Positions 1 to 10,123 are shown, counted from the first letter of the stretch. The stretch is 64,000 nt of DNA from Prorocentrum cordatum (GCA_963575745.1 CAUYUJ010020549.1:285001-349000); one strand, 5' to 3'. Numbers and translations are program-made. The notes: generated by a model from the sequence alone, not told the origin.

Positions 1-58
1 GAAGACGCCCGCGCACGTGCCGCAAACTACAAGAGCAGAGCACGACAACATTGTCCGG

Positions 59-180
59 ACTGCCGCGCGGATCTCTTGGATCCGCGCTGGACACCCCCTT
101 CCCTGGCGCGCGGAGCGCGCGGGGGGCGGCACTGCCAGGGGAAGCCCAGCGCCGATCCAAGACATTCGCGCGGAGCTGGA
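59..180. mobile_element. Family A foldback element, copy 1
   Basis: Family A is a ~125-155 bp foldback element. Its outer arms read approximately GCGCTCCGCGCGGATTTC with CTTGGATCC next, and the same in reverse complement at the other end; inside is a GC-rich hairpin around GGCGGCGCCGGAG. Eight clear copies occur in the window. This copy has arms CCGCGCGGATCTCTTGG and its complement near 160-180, and lacks the TTTTGG/CCAAAA tips seen in others. It carries no ORF, so it is presumably a non-autonomous, MITE-like element. The transposase class is unknown. Confidence 0.7.
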
Positions 181-378
181 AAACAAGTCTGTTTACGCAA
201 GTTCTCCTTCGGTAAAACTCCCGACCTCTCAAGACCACAAGACTCCCCATGAAGGCCCAAGCAGCAGAAGAGGCGCCGGGCCTGGAACAACATTCATCCC
301 GTCGAAGGGCCCGACCACATGCAGTTGTGAACGTCGCTGCTGCAGGTGTCGCTCTCGGTGGATCTCCCAATGGCCCTG

Positions 379-585
379 TGGGGCCACGACGCGTGTGAGG
401 GGTAATGCCGAATGGGGCGCGGGGCCGTCGTGCGAACGCTGCCACTGGGGCCTTCGGTGCAGCGCCCTGTGGGGCCACGGCGCGCGTGAGAAATAATATG
501 CCGAATGGGGCGCGGGGCCGCCCGTGCGAACGCTGCCGCCGGGGCCCTCGGCGGAGCTCCTCCTGGGGCCACGACGCGCGGGGGG
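379..585 (+). repeat. Divergent 90-93 bp tandem repeat
   Basis: Two full units and part of a third start at about 379, 469 and 561, each opening with TGGGGCCACGRCGCG. The segment GCCACTGGGGCCTTCGG-TGSAGC is clearly related to the 77-bp satellite at 7.6-8.8 kb, with an extra ~15 bp that includes AATGCCGAATGGGGCGC. It is probably an older or variant member of the same satellite family. All three phases are open across it because the unit has no stops; this is not evidence of a gene. Confidence 0.75.
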
Positions 586-670
586 GGGGTCCGACCCGGG
601 CGGCGCAGGCTGAACTCTCATCGAGCAGGAGGAGGCGGAAAACGAGGGGAGGAAGGAGGAAGGAGCCGAA

Positions 671-720
671 AGGACGCGGGGCGCTACCTCTTCAAAACGA
701 AGGCCCCAAGCCACAGGATG
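671..720 (+). mobile_element. Family E terminal fragment, copy 1
   Basis: Family E is recognised by GACGCGGGGCGCTGTC followed by TTCAAAACGAGGACCCAAC and ACCACAGGATGG. Other pieces lie at 1753, 2001/2192, 8819 and (reversed) 56318. Here the ACAGGATGG end runs directly into the (GAT)n array beginning near 718. Only one end of the element is recognisable, so the family's full structure is unknown. Confidence 0.6.
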
Positions 721-1094
721 GTGGTGATGGTGATGATGACGGCGATGCTGATAATGATGATGCTGCTGCTGATGACGGCGATGCTGATAATGATGATGCT
801 GCTGATGACGATGACGACGATGATAATACTGATGATGATGATGATTATGATGATGCTGATGACGACAACGCTGATACTGCTGCTGCTGCTGGTGATGATG
901 ATGCTGATGCTGATGCTGCTAATGATGATGCTGCTGATGATGATGCTGATGCTGATGCTGATGCTGATGATGCTGCTGATGATGGTGATGATGATGGTGA
1001 TGATGATGATAATGACTATGATCATGAGGATGAGGATCATGATGATGATGCTGACGATGATGATGATGATGATGAAGATGAAGATGAAGATTAA

Positions 1095-1136
<42 letters not shown>

Positions 1137-1149
1137 ACTGATGATGATG

Positions 1150-1181
<32 letters not shown>

Positions 1182-1254
1182 GCTGATGCTGATGCTGATG
1201 CTGATGATGATGACGATGACGATGACGATGACGATGATGATGATGATGATGATC

Positions 1255-1308
<54 letters not shown>

Positions 1309-1310
1309 GC
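718..1310 (+). repeat. (GAT)n microsatellite with GCT/GAC variants
   Basis: About 590 bp of ATG/GAT trinucleotides, with GCTGAT and GACGAT variant blocks in the first half and nearly pure GAT from ~1085 on. All frames are open (poly-Asp, poly-Met, poly-Ile on either strand). The long apparent ORFs across this block are composition artefacts. The array is followed by CGACGACGACCG and a GAGGA run to ~1365. Confidence 0.95.
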
Positions 1311-1420
1311 TACGACGACGACGACCGCGACGACAACAACGACGAAGAGGAGGAAGAGGAGCATGGGGGTGATAGCAGGGGGCAGCGGGAGGATAGAAGA
1401 AACAAACACGCCATGACCAT

Positions 1421-1570
1421 TAACTTTTGGCTCTCCGCGCGGATGTTTTGCATCCGCTCTGGACCCCCCCCCTTCCCAGTCGCGCGGAGCGCGCCAGGGG
1501 CGGCGCCGGAGGTGCCGCCAGGGGGCCCAAGCGCCGATCCAAGAAATCCGCGCGGAGCGCCAAATGTTTA
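1421..1570. mobile_element. Family A foldback element, copy 2
   Basis: A complete copy with tips AACTTTTGGCTCTCCGCG and GGAGCGCCAAATGTTTA. Each arm carries a GGATNNNTTG-GATCC-like core, and the centre holds the GCGCCGGAGGTGCCGCC hairpin. The flanking TAA/TTTA sequence is similar in copies 2, 3 and 5, which suggests an AT-rich target or a terminal motif. Confidence 0.85.
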
Positions 1571-1655
1571 TGCTTATGCCGGTTGTTGGGCAGCGGGAGG
1601 AGAGGAAGAGACTTTGGACTCCCGACAGACCGTGCGGTGACCTCGAAATCCCCCA

Positions 1656-1746
1656 AGACCTCACCGCACGGTCCGTCCACGCACGGTTCTGGGGCCCGAG
1701 ACGTCCTCGGAGAACGACCCGAGTCCCAAAACCGTGCGGCGACCTA
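1656..1746. mobile_element. Family T inverted-repeat element, copy 1
   Basis: A short element bounded by CTCACCGCACGGTC and its complement ACCGTGCGGCGACC. The internal sequence GGCCCGAGACGTCCTCGGAG-AACGACC is shared with copies at 13.72-14.00 kb and 25.18 kb. A further inverted GACCGTGCGGTGACCTC lies just upstream at 1628, so the left edge is uncertain. Confidence 0.65.
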
Positions 1747-1752
1747 CGCTGG

Positions 1753-1785
1753 GAGCTGTCCTTTCAAAACGAGGACCCGACAGCA
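1753..1785 (+). mobile_element. Family E fragment abutting B1
   Basis: The sequence CTGTCCTTTCAAAACGAGGA-CCCGACAGCA matches the E end. The expected ACCACAGGATGG continuation is replaced at CTTGAGCAGG by the left end of element B1. Confidence 0.45.
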
Positions 1786-2000
1786 CTTGAGCAGGGACCG
1801 ACCGTCCCGGCATTCCTATAGCCATACCACGAAATGTTCTTAGAGCCCAGAAATGTTCTAAGAACAAAAACAAGGTTCTTAGAACATAAACCCGATGTGT
1901 TAGAAATGTTATAGGAACATTTCCTGGAAACCACAAAAGGTTCTCAGAACATTGTTTGGTGGGGCTATAGGCGAGCCGGGACGCTTCGCCACTGCTTGAG
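1786..2000. mobile_element. Family B MITE, copy 1
   Basis: Family B is a 200-235 bp element with imperfect terminal inverted repeats. The left end reads CTTGAGCAGGGACCGACCGT then CCCGGCATTCCTATAG; the right end, reversed, reads CTCAAGCAGTGGCGAAGCGT then CCCGGCTCGCCTATAG. The interior carries repeated TGTTCTTAGAACA palindromes, and subterminal CCACGAAATGTTCT pairs with its complement. There are five copies in the window, at 1.8, 10.3, 15.7, 29.5 and 59.8 kb. None has coding capacity. Confidence 0.88.
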
Positions 2001-2220
2001 AGAGACGCGGGGCGCTGTCCTTTCAAAACTGAAGGGGCCCTGGGACACACAAATAAATACACACAAATGAAAGGATCCCCCATACTTTCCCATATTTTCT
2101 GGGTGTCTGTCTTCCCCCCCACTGCTCATATTTCCCCCTATTTTCGGGGGGATCGACGATTCCTTGTGTCTGTGTGTTGTTTTCCCTCCTGTCAAAACGA
2201 GGGCCCAAAACACCACAGGG
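2001..2220 (+). mobile_element. Family E copy split by a D element
   Basis: E sequence (GACGCGGGGCGCTGTCC, TTTCAAAAC) stops at 2029 and resumes at 2192 as TCAAAACGAGGGCCC with AAAACACCACAGGG after it. The 7 bases TCAAAAC are present on both sides of the intervening D element. The E end then runs into the GAG array at ~2220. Confidence 0.75.
2030..2191 (+). mobile_element. Family D MITE, copy 1, with 7-bp target duplication
   Basis: Family D starts TGAAGGGGCCCTGGGACACA and ends GTGTCTGTGTGTTGTTTTCC-CTCCTG. The two ends form a weak inverted repeat (CAGGAGGGAAAACAACACAC against the left end). The interior has the pattern CCATACTTTCCCATATTTTC and GATCGACGATT. This copy is flanked by TCAAAAC at 2023-2029 and 2192-2198, which defines both ends exactly. 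Six recognisable copies lie in the window, and none is coding. Confidence 0.88.
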
Positions 2221-2390
2221 AGGAGGAGGAGGAGAGATGAGGAGGAGGAGGAGGAGGAGGAGGAGGAGGAGGAGGAGGAGGAGGAGGAGGAGGAGGAGGA
2301 GGAGGAGGAGGAGGAGGAGGAGGAGAGGAGGGGAGGAGGAGGAGGAGGAGGAGGGAGGAGGAGGAGGAGGAGGAGGAGGAGGAGACCCAA
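2219..2390 (+). repeat. (GAG)n polypurine microsatellite
   Basis: Almost pure GAG/GGA for ~170 bp, uninterrupted purine from ~2238 to ~2385. Purine-only strands of this kind can form intramolecular triplexes; that is general knowledge and was not tested here. Confidence 0.95.
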
Positions 2391-2515
2391 CATCACGGGG
2401 CGGCTGACAAAAGCCAGCCCCGCCGGAGGCCCGGGCGCCCGCGGCTCCGCGGGCGCCCACCCTCGCTCGACGCTCGACGCCGCCCGCGGCGCCCTTTGGG
2501 CGGCGCCCGCCAGGG
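2391..2515. other. GC-rich hairpin-forming spacer
   Basis: This lies between two microsatellites. It contains the palindromes GGGCGCCCGCGGCTCCGCGG-GCGCCC (2427-2452) and GGCGCCCTTTGGGCGGCGCC near 2490. No protein or element family was recognised. Confidence 0.55.
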
Positions 2516-2705
2516 CGACCACGACGACGCCGACGCCGGCGACGGCGACGACGCCGACGACGACGACGGCGACGACGCCGACGACGACGACGACGAACAC
2601 GACGACGACAGCGACCACGACGACGACCACGACGACGACGACGACGACCACGACGACGACCACGACGACGATGACCACGACGACCACGACGACGACCACG
2701 ACGAG
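2516..2705 (+). repeat. (GAC)n microsatellite
   Basis: ACG/GAC trinucleotides with CCACGACGA variants, ~190 bp. The open frames would give poly-Asp/His, poly-Thr or poly-Arg, which is an artefact of the unit. Confidence 0.92.
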
Positions 2706-3740
2706 CGCGGCGGCGGCGGCCAGCGGCGGGTGCCGGCCTGGCGCCGGCGGCGGCGGGGGGCGCGACCACGAACTCGGCCCTACCGGCGGGCGGCGGGGTG
2801 GGCTCGGCCTCCTGAGGGGGGCTGCGGGCTCCTCCGCTTCCAGCGGCAGGCGCTGCGCCTCCTGCTGTCTTCTCTCTTCTTCCCCCCTCCTGCACATCGC
2901 CGCTCGTCCCTCCTCGCCGTCCCGTGTCATCCCCTGCCCCTCCCCCTCCCCCTTCCCCCGCCCTCGTCCTCCTCGGGGCTCGTGGCATGGGGATCCCTGG
3001 TGGGCTGCCGCCATCGCCGACACTCAACTGCACTTGCCGCTGCGGGGGGGATCAAACTAGAATCTGCAGGATGACGGTAACTCGTCCTCATCGTCCTCCT
3101 CCTCGTCCTCATCCTCGTCCTCATTCACTCAATCACTCACTCACTAGCCTCTAAAGGTCTTTCGGCCCCCCCAATAAGGCGAAAGCCGCATTCATGGATT
3201 GGCGCTCCACCAATGAAGGAAACTGTTTATTTTACCCCCGCGGCCCCGCCAGCAGCTACGACTACGATTGCAATAGTTTACGAAGACTACTAGTTTATCA
3301 GGCCCCACAAAGCCCGCAGAAATTCCACCCGCAGAAGCTCCATCCTCGAAAATATGGTTGAAACTCAAGCCACACGAGGGCCTGCAGAAACTCCACTCGC
3401 AAAACCTCGATCCTTGGAAGGATCGTTGACGCTCCGGCCGAACGAAGCCTTGGGAAATCACACCCTCGGAAACTCCATCCTCGGAAGCCTCCTCCTCAGA
3501 GGGCTTAGCTGTTCCCCATTTTTTCTCGCAGGCGCTGGTGCCGAAGGCTCAAGTGGCGCCGTCTCACAGCAGCTGGTGCCCTCAAGGTGCCTCACGCAGG
3601 CTCGCACGAGGCAAAGGCTCGCAGGAGGTCTGCCAGCGGTGCCAGGCAGGCGATTTCGAGCAAACTCGCGAATCAAAACGAAGCAATTCCTCTCGCAGTC
3701 ATCATGAGAAGATGCTCACACATCCTCCCGCGTGCAGTGT
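2706..3740. other. Non-repetitive spacer without a recognised gene
   Basis: GC-rich to 2860, then pyrimidine-rich (TCCTCGTCC runs at 2940-3130), then a moderate-GC stretch to 3740. From about 3330 to 3500 there are loose iterations of CTCGGAAACTCCATCCTCGG, probably a decayed minisatellite. Open frames up to 117 codons occur, but they have no recognisable motifs and overlap each other on both strands. Confidence 0.5.
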
Positions 3741-3850
3741 CGCCCACAATGGATGATTCCGCTGGAGAACTACCCCCAACAATATCCAGCCGCCCACAAT
3801 GGATGATTCCGCTGGAGAACTACCCGCAACAGTATCCAGCCGCCCAAAAA
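3741..3850 (+). repeat. 50-bp tandem duplication
   Basis: Two units of CGCCCACAATGGATGATTCC-GCTGGAGAACTACCC..., starting at 3741 and 3791, differ at about two positions. The first 7-8 bases of a third unit follow at 3841. Confidence 0.9.
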
Positions 3851-4134
3851 TAGAGGGAAACGAATCCCATGTCGCCGCGCGCGCCGAGAGAGGTTTTAGG
3901 ACCAGTCACATTCACCGTCGAGAGAAAGAGGGGAGTCTACAACTATAAACCTTCTGAAGTTAACGACGCTTGGTCTCGCTGCCGAATCGAGCGGAAGAAC
4001 ACAGGGAAAAGGGGAGGCGGGCACCAAACAGCAGTCCTGCAGCACCGCCACGAGGCCCTCGGTGGTGAAGGCGACGATGCCCTCGCCGACGGCCAGCAGG
4101 AGGTCTCGGGTGGCTCGTTTCTTCCTTCTGCTCT

Positions 4135-4412
4135 TCCTCCCTGCTCATCCTCCTCCTCGTGTGATCCCTCCCCCCCTCCCCCCTCCCCTCCTCCCCCTCC
4201 TCCTCCTCCTCCTCCTCTCCTCCTCCCCTCCTCCTCCCTCCCTCCCTCTCCTCCTCCCCCTCCCTTCTCCTCCTCTCCTCCCCCTCGTCCTCCTCCTCCT
4301 CCTCCTCCTCCTCCTCCTATCCCTCCCTCTCCTCCTCCTCCATCCTCCTCCTCTCCTCCCTCCTCCTCCTCCTCCTCCTCCTCCTCCTGCTCCTCCTCCT
4401 CCTCCTCTGGGG
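4135..4412 (-). repeat. (TCC)n pyrimidine array
   Basis: About 280 bp of CTC/TCC with CCCCT interruptions. It is the opposite strand sense to the GAG arrays at 2.2, 4.5 and 25.8 kb. The ~350-codon frame running through it on the plus strand has no domain outside low-complexity sequence. Confidence 0.93.
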
Positions 4413-4489
4413 GGCGAACCTCGCCGTGTGGCAAGGCTGCCTGTCCCCGAGCCCCCTCGGGCCTTGCCGGACTCGGCGGCACGCCCGGG

Positions 4490-4875
<386 letters not shown>

Positions 4876-5010
4876 GTCCCCTGGCCTTCTGAGAAGACAG
4901 CCCTGGCCTTCAGTTGTCTGAACCTTCCCCGAAGGCACAGCAAACTTATCAGAAGGCACGCGTGCTTCTGAGAAGTCCCGCCACCTTCTGAGAAGGCCGT
5001 CTCCTTCTCA
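4876..5010. repeat. CCTTCTGAGAAG palindromic cluster
   Basis: Five loose copies of CCTTCTGAGAAGGC-type palindromes in 135 bp, at about 4888, 4908, 4950, 4966 and 4986. They may be a decayed minisatellite derived from the CTCAGAAGGCC motif at 4861. Confidence 0.5.
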
Positions 5011-5176
5011 TTTCCCCCCCTCGCTCGCCCCCCCGCCGACTGATTGATGGGGGGCGATACACGAGGGGCAAGGGGGGGCAAGCAAGGTGCACCTTTCGTG
5101 CATCTTCGGGGCCCACAGATCTCCCTTCCTTCAACCCTCATTCCCCGATGCCGAAAGTCAGGGAACACTAAACCTG

Positions 5177-5505
5177 GTAACGCCTAAACGGGGTAACATA
5201 CCCACCATGGGATCCAGGAAGAACAACTGCAACGACCAGAACAAAGCATGCACTGCATGTTTCTGCAACGCCAAAAAAACTGCACTGCAATTTGGTGGCA
5301 ACTAATTGCGAAACAAATCTGCAAACAAGCCCCACAGACAGGGTAACAGGGGGCCCAACGCAAAAAGTTGCAGTGCAGCAGCCGAAAATGTGCAACGCAG
5401 CCAGCATGTGGAAGGTGCTGCATCGAACGAGAAAACAAAAAGAAGCTGCACTGCAACAAAAGGGCCATTTGATGCCTCGAACCGGCCGTTTCCTGTTACC
5501 CCGTC
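5177..5505. mobile_element. Family AG element with ACGGGGTAACA ends
   Basis: The left end ACGGGGTAACATACCC and the right end CTGTTACCCCGT form an 11-12 bp terminal inverted repeat around 329 bp. Subterminal TGCACTGCAA/TTGCAGTGCA palindromes recur at ~5256, 5281, 5370 and 5445. A related ACAGGGTAACAGGGGGCC sits at 5337. Only one copy is present in the window, so family status cannot be tested here. Confidence 0.55.
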
Positions 5506-5860
5506 TGCTGTTACCCAGTCTCTGGCTCCCTGAGAAAGGCCCGACCCCCTTGCCGGGAGCCCAGTGCGGAGCAAGGCTCCCAACCAGTCGCTGAGCGAGA
5601 CTCCCGCGCACGGGCAGCCCCCGGTCGCGCTGCGAGGCGGCACTTCAGTCGTTGAGCGGGTCCCCGACCATCCACTCGCGGAGAGCGGCTCTCGCCGATG
5701 CGTGCAGGCTCCACTCTCTGAATGGGGGCCCCGTGGGGGTGGAGGCGAGGAAGCGCTCCCTCGGGCGCAGACGAGGCGGGTGCTGGGTTGGCTGGGGCAC
5801 ACATCGGCACCCTCCAATCTTGGAGACGGGGTGGGATACGTGCGCGCGCTTCCTGACAAG

Positions 5861-5891
<31 letters not shown>

Positions 5892-6111
5892 GTCTGTCTC
5901 TTTCTATCCAGCACCGTGCCTCCAGGACGTAGTGAGTGCTCCAATGGTTTTTCAGATGGGAATGTTGGAGGGATTCTAGGATTCTGAAGTGCCGAGGCCA
6001 CCAACTTGCCAGAATTCTTGGACGCTTCTGGCGTTTCTCCCGTGGACCTCCTGAAATCAAACCCACCCAAACCGAATCCACAAAGTCTTCGCTAACATGT
6101 CGTATGCTCGG
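5506..6111. other. Spacer with short CT microsatellite
   Basis: Unassigned GC-rich sequence, with a (TC)n tract at 5862-5907. Frames of 100-140 codons run across it in several phases, none with a recognisable motif. Confidence 0.5.
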
Positions 6112-6289
6112 CTACAGTGGAGGCCAGTCCACAAGAAACCTTCCACAACAAACCCAACCCTGAGACCCCAGGACGTCCATTGTTTTTTGGTGTGGAACAT
6201 CATGCTCTCCACAGCAAGCCGTCGAGACCCAAGAAAACCAGGGCACCCTGGAGGCAAGCAGGGTGTTTCTTGGGATGGGTCTCCACTGC
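6112..6289 (+). mobile_element. Family F MITE, copy 1
   Basis: Family F is ~180 bp. Its ends are CTACAGTGGAGGCCAGTCCA and, reversed, TGCAGTGGAGACCCATCCCA. The interior is conserved as CCCTGAGACCCCAGGACGTC and the pair CTTGCCTCCAGGGTGCCC. Six copies are in the window, one in reverse orientation. Copies 1 and 2 lie 160 bp apart in direct orientation. Confidence 0.88.
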
Positions 6290-6451
6290 ACTTGGTTTTT
6301 GGAACGCCCGAAGACCCACCCAAGCGAGCCCTCCGATGCCCGAGGAAGGGCCCAGGAGGCGGGTGACCGCCCGGCTCTGGGACCCTGTGCCGCTCTCTCC
6401 CATTACACGTCGGTCGGAAGCGGTGGGCAAGAGCATGAAATAGAGAGGCGG

Positions 6452-6632
6452 ATACAGTGGGGGCCAGTCCACAAGAAACCTTCCACGAGAAACCCAACCC
6501 TGAGACCCCAGGGCGTCCATGGATTTCTGGCGTGGGAAAGTCACGCCTTCCACAGCAAAACCATCGAAACCGAAGAAACCTAGGGCACCCTGGAGGCAAG
6601 CAGGGTGTTTCTTGGCATGGGTCTTCACTGCA
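6452..6632 (+). mobile_element. Family F MITE, copy 2
   Basis: A direct repeat of copy 1, roughly 85-90% identical by eye, with ends ATACAGTGGGGGCCAGTCCA and the complement of TTCACTGCAGGTA. The two F copies and the stretch between them may be a segmental duplication or two insertions. Confidence 0.88.
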
Positions 6633-6639
6633 GGTAAGA

Positions 6640-6785
6640 ACGGGAAATGCGAAGGCGGATAACGTAGATCGAGGCTCAGGCGCTCCCGGAGAACACCAGC
6701 ACACAGCAAAAGCATACCGCCCCTTGAGGTAGGAAGGCGCTTGAAACAGATTGTGACCTGTGAGTCCAAGAATACCTTCTCTCAA
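6640..6785. mobile_element. Family X element, copy 1
   Basis: It shares GTAGGAAGGCGCTTGAA and the CTCCCGGAGAACACCAGCA-CACAGCAAAA stretch with the better-preserved copy at 46.5 kb. The ends are degraded here. Confidence 0.55.
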
Positions 6786-7625
6786 CGAGCGGCGTGTAGG
6801 GGTGCCTCCGGCGACTGGGGCCTGCGGGGCCCCTGGGCGGTGCAGCGACGGACCGCCCGGTGAGGGACGGAGGGCGTGGTTTGGGCACGAACTGATGGGG
6901 GGCGACGAGTGCCTCGCAGCAACAGGACCCCCAACCCTGTGGGAGGGGACCTGAATCAGGAGGGGCATAGAGAACATCAGGGACATGGGGGCCTCCTCTG
7001 CAGATGCATCGAACCAAACCGCCCAGGCTTATCATCGCTACGTCATGCAAGGACGGGGGCCCCAGTGAGGGTACGTCTTCCTCGTGTTATTAGGGATAGG
7101 GGGCTCCTCATCCTCCGTGCATACATGGGGGGGGGGGAGGAAAGGCATCCTTTTCGGACCCTCGAGGCCCTTTTGATGGGGGCCCTGCAGGGCCCCCTGT
7201 CTGCCACGGAGCGCCCCCCGCGAATGCGCGCCCAAACGGTGGAGGTCTTCGGGGTGCCGAACGTCCCCGCGCCGTCTGCCACCAGCGGGCCGGGCCAAGA
7301 GGCCCGAGTCGGCGACGCACGCGACGCGCCCCCGCCTGCGCCGATCCCCCAAAGTGATCTTCGCCGCCCGGCTCTCGGGTCGTCGCGCGAGTCTCCAGCG
7401 GCCGCTCGGCACGCTCCAGGGCCCCCCCCCCCCGGGACGCCTCTCGGCGAGGCGCAGCTGCTGGAGAGCGCCCCGGGGCTGGGAAACCGCCGGGAGCCGA
7501 CGAGAACGCCTGAACATCGCAGGGAAGCTTGCCTCTGAGACGATTATGGGGATCGGGACGATCGAAATGGTTATGGAAAATCGCCTGGCGAAGAACCCAA
7601 CAATATGCAGCAACAAGTACAGCAA
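6786..7625. other. GC-rich spacer without a recognised gene
   Basis: Long open frames occur on both strands (up to ~220 codons) because stops are rare at this GC content. I saw no domain motif. A G(10) run at 7126 and a C(10) run at 7427 argue against conserved coding. The stretch 7535-7600 (GGGACGATCGAAATGG) resembles the right end of the AP element at 15.7 kb. Confidence 0.45.
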
Positions 7626-8765
7626 TTGTGGGTATCCGTCTGGGGCAACGAAACGCTGTACTGGGCGCAGGAGCCGCATACGGACTGCGCCACTGGGACC
7701 TTCGGTGGAGCTCCCTACGGGGCCACGAAACGCTGTACTGGGCGCAGGAACTGCGTGCGGACTGCGCCATTGAGACCTTCGGCGGAGCTCCCTACGGGGC
7801 CACGAAACGTTGTTCTTTGCGGGGGAACCGCATGCGGACTACTGCGCCACTGGGACCTTCGGTGGAGCTCCCTCTGGGGCCACGAAACGCTGTACTGGGC
7901 GGGGAAACTGCATGCGAACTGCGCCACTGGGACCTTCCTTCGGTGGAGCTCCCTCTGGGGCAGCGCTGTACTGGGCGCAGGAGCCGCATACGGACTGCGC
8001 CACTGGGACCTTCGGTGGAGCTCCCTCCCGGGCCACGAAACGCTGTACTGGGCAGGGGAACCGCATGCGGACTGCACCACTGGGACTTTCGGAGCTCCCT
8101 CTGGGGCCACGAAGCGCTGTACTGGGCGCAGGCAACGCATGCGGACTGCGCCACTGGGACCTTCAGTGGAGTTCCCTACGGGGCCACGGAACTCTGCACT
8201 GGGCGCAGGAACTGCGTGCGGACTGCGCCATCGGGACCTTCGGTGGAGCTCCCTACGGGGCCACGAACCGCTTCACTGGGCGGGGGAACCGCATGCGGAC
8301 TGCGCCACTAGGACCTTCGGTGGAGCTCCCTCTGGGGCCACGAAACGGTGTACTGGGCGCAGGAAACGTATGCGGACTTCGCCACTGGGGTCGTCGGTGG
8401 AGCTCCCTCTGGGGCCACGAAGCGCTGTACTGGACGCAGGAAGCGCATGCGGACTGCGCCACTGGGACCTTCGGTGGAGCTCCCTACGGGGCCACGAACC
8501 GCTTCACCGGGCGGGGGAACCGCATGCGGACTGCGCCACTAGGACATTCGGTGGAGCTCCCTCTGGGGCCACGAAACGGTGTAACGGGCGCAGGAAACGT
8601 ATGCGGACTTCGCCACTGGGGTCGTCGGTGGAGCTCCCTCTGGGGCCACGAAGCGCTGCAATGGGCGCAGGGACTGCATGCGGACTGCGCCACTGGGCCC
8701 TTCGGTGGAGCTCCCTCTGGGGCCACGAAACGCTTTACTGGGCGGGGGAGGCGCTTGCGAACTGC
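7626..8765 (+). repeat. 77-bp satellite array with 231-bp higher-order units
   Basis: About 15 units with starts (AAACGCTGTACTGGGC or variant) at 7651, 7728, 7805, 7885, ~7962, 8038, 8112, 8188, 8265, 8343, 8420, 8497, 8574, 8651 and 8728. The unit contains GCATGCGGACTGCGCCACTG then GGACCTTCGGTGGAGCTCCC. Spacing is 77 bp apart from a few small indels. From 8265 the variants repeat in threes (AACCGCTTCAC, AAACGGTGTA, AAGCGCTG), so 8265-8496 and 8497-8727 are two copies of a 231-bp trimer. The 413-codon frame through it follows from a stop-free unit. Confidence 0.95.
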
Positions 8766-8818
8766 GGAGGGAGCAGGGAGGAGGGGGATGAGAACTGCGA
8801 GGAGGAGAGGAGAGGTGG

Positions 8819-8925
8819 GACGCGGGGCGCTGTCTGTTCAAAATGAGGACCCAACACCACAGGATGGTTGGGAAACATGGGTATGAAGTCCAACGGCAGC
8901 TCCTGTAAATTCTGAACAGGGTTCG
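8819..8925 (+). mobile_element. Family E copy 3
   Basis: The best-preserved E end: GACGCGGGGCGCTGTCTGTT, then CAAAATGAGGACCCAACACC, then ACAGGATGGTTGGGAAACAT. It continues to a CTGTAAATTCTGAACAGGG stretch. No microsatellite follows here. Confidence 0.6.
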
Positions 8926-9295
<370 letters not shown>

Positions 9296-9437
9296 TGGGC
9301 CTCCAGGAGGCTCCACGGCTGGCCCCACCTCGACGCGGAGGCCCCCCGCCGCCCTCGGCCCGCGGGAGGGGTCCTCGCGGGGCTCCCGCGGGCTGCCGGG
9401 AGCCGGCCTCCAGGGAGGAGCCCTCGGCCCCGAGGAT

Positions 9438-9630
9438 CGGGTCGGGCAAAAGGGGGGGATAGCAAAGGGGGGGTTTGAGAATCAGCTCACGTAGCTGATT
9501 TTCCCGGCGCCTCCAGGCGCCGAAGGCGGCGATGTATCGAGGAATGGGCCCCTCGGTGAGGCCGAAACCAGCTGCATGCAGCAAATTTCGTACCCCCCCC
9601 TTTCCCAATCCCCCCCTTTCGGCCGGCCCG
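9438..9630 (+). mobile_element. Family C MITE, copy 1
   Basis: The ends are GGGTCGGGCAAAAGGGGGGG (then ATAGCAAAG) and, reversed, GGGCCGGCCGAAAGGGGGGG (then ATTGGGAAAG). The interior carries AGAATCAGCTCACGTAGCTG and GCTGCATGCAGCAAATTTCG. It is ~193 bp with no coding capacity. A nested second copy is at 59.98 kb and a decayed one at 34.96 kb. Confidence 0.85.
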
Positions 9631-10090
9631 AGAGGAGCGGGCCCAGGCCTGCGGGGCCCACGCTGCGGAAGCAACGCGGCGCCGGAGAGGCCTGGGCCGC
9701 GGACGTGGTCGTCGTGGCCGCCGCCGCCGCCGCCGTCGTGGGCGGGACCACTTGCGCAGGCTGCGGGCGGGTGGATGGTGTGTCCGTCCCCGCGCTCGTC
9801 TTCTGCGTCGGCCTCATCTCAGTCACGCGCAGAAGGAGGGTACGGGGAAGAGGATGGCTTCCTTGAAACGCCCGTGCTTCTTAGAAGGCGGCGGCCATGT
9901 CTGTCCGATTGCAGAAACCCTGAACCCAAACACATGCTCATCTCTTGGGGGCGCATTTGTTTACGTCCGCCGCCTTCCGCCGAACTTCTGCCGTCGAAGG
10001 CGGCCTCGTTTTACTTCCGCCGACCTTCCGCCGCAGAAGAGATGGCAACTCCTTCGATCCTGGAAGGCGAGGCTCTTTCTAGAACGCTTC
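9631..10090. other. GC-rich spacer with CCGCCTTCCGCCG repeats
   Basis: Several loose copies of CGCCTTCCGCCG between 9880 and 10040 may be a decayed short tandem repeat. No gene was recognised. Confidence 0.4.
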
Positions 10091-10091
10091 A

Positions 10092-10093
<2 letters not shown>

Positions 10094-10123
<30 letters not shown>
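10094..10123. repeat. (TA)n microsatellite
   Basis: Fifteen TA dinucleotides, sharply distinct from the GC-rich surroundings. Confidence 0.95.

Noticed and set aside
718-1310. Long frames of poly-Met, poly-Asp or poly-Ile on both strands
   Set aside because: They are open in all phases because the GAT unit contains no stop; there is no complex sequence attached to them.
7605-8846. A 413-codon plus-strand frame resembling a repeat protein
   Set aside because: The 77-bp unit is not a multiple of three and other frames are open as well; this is a stop-free satellite, not a tandem-repeat protein gene.
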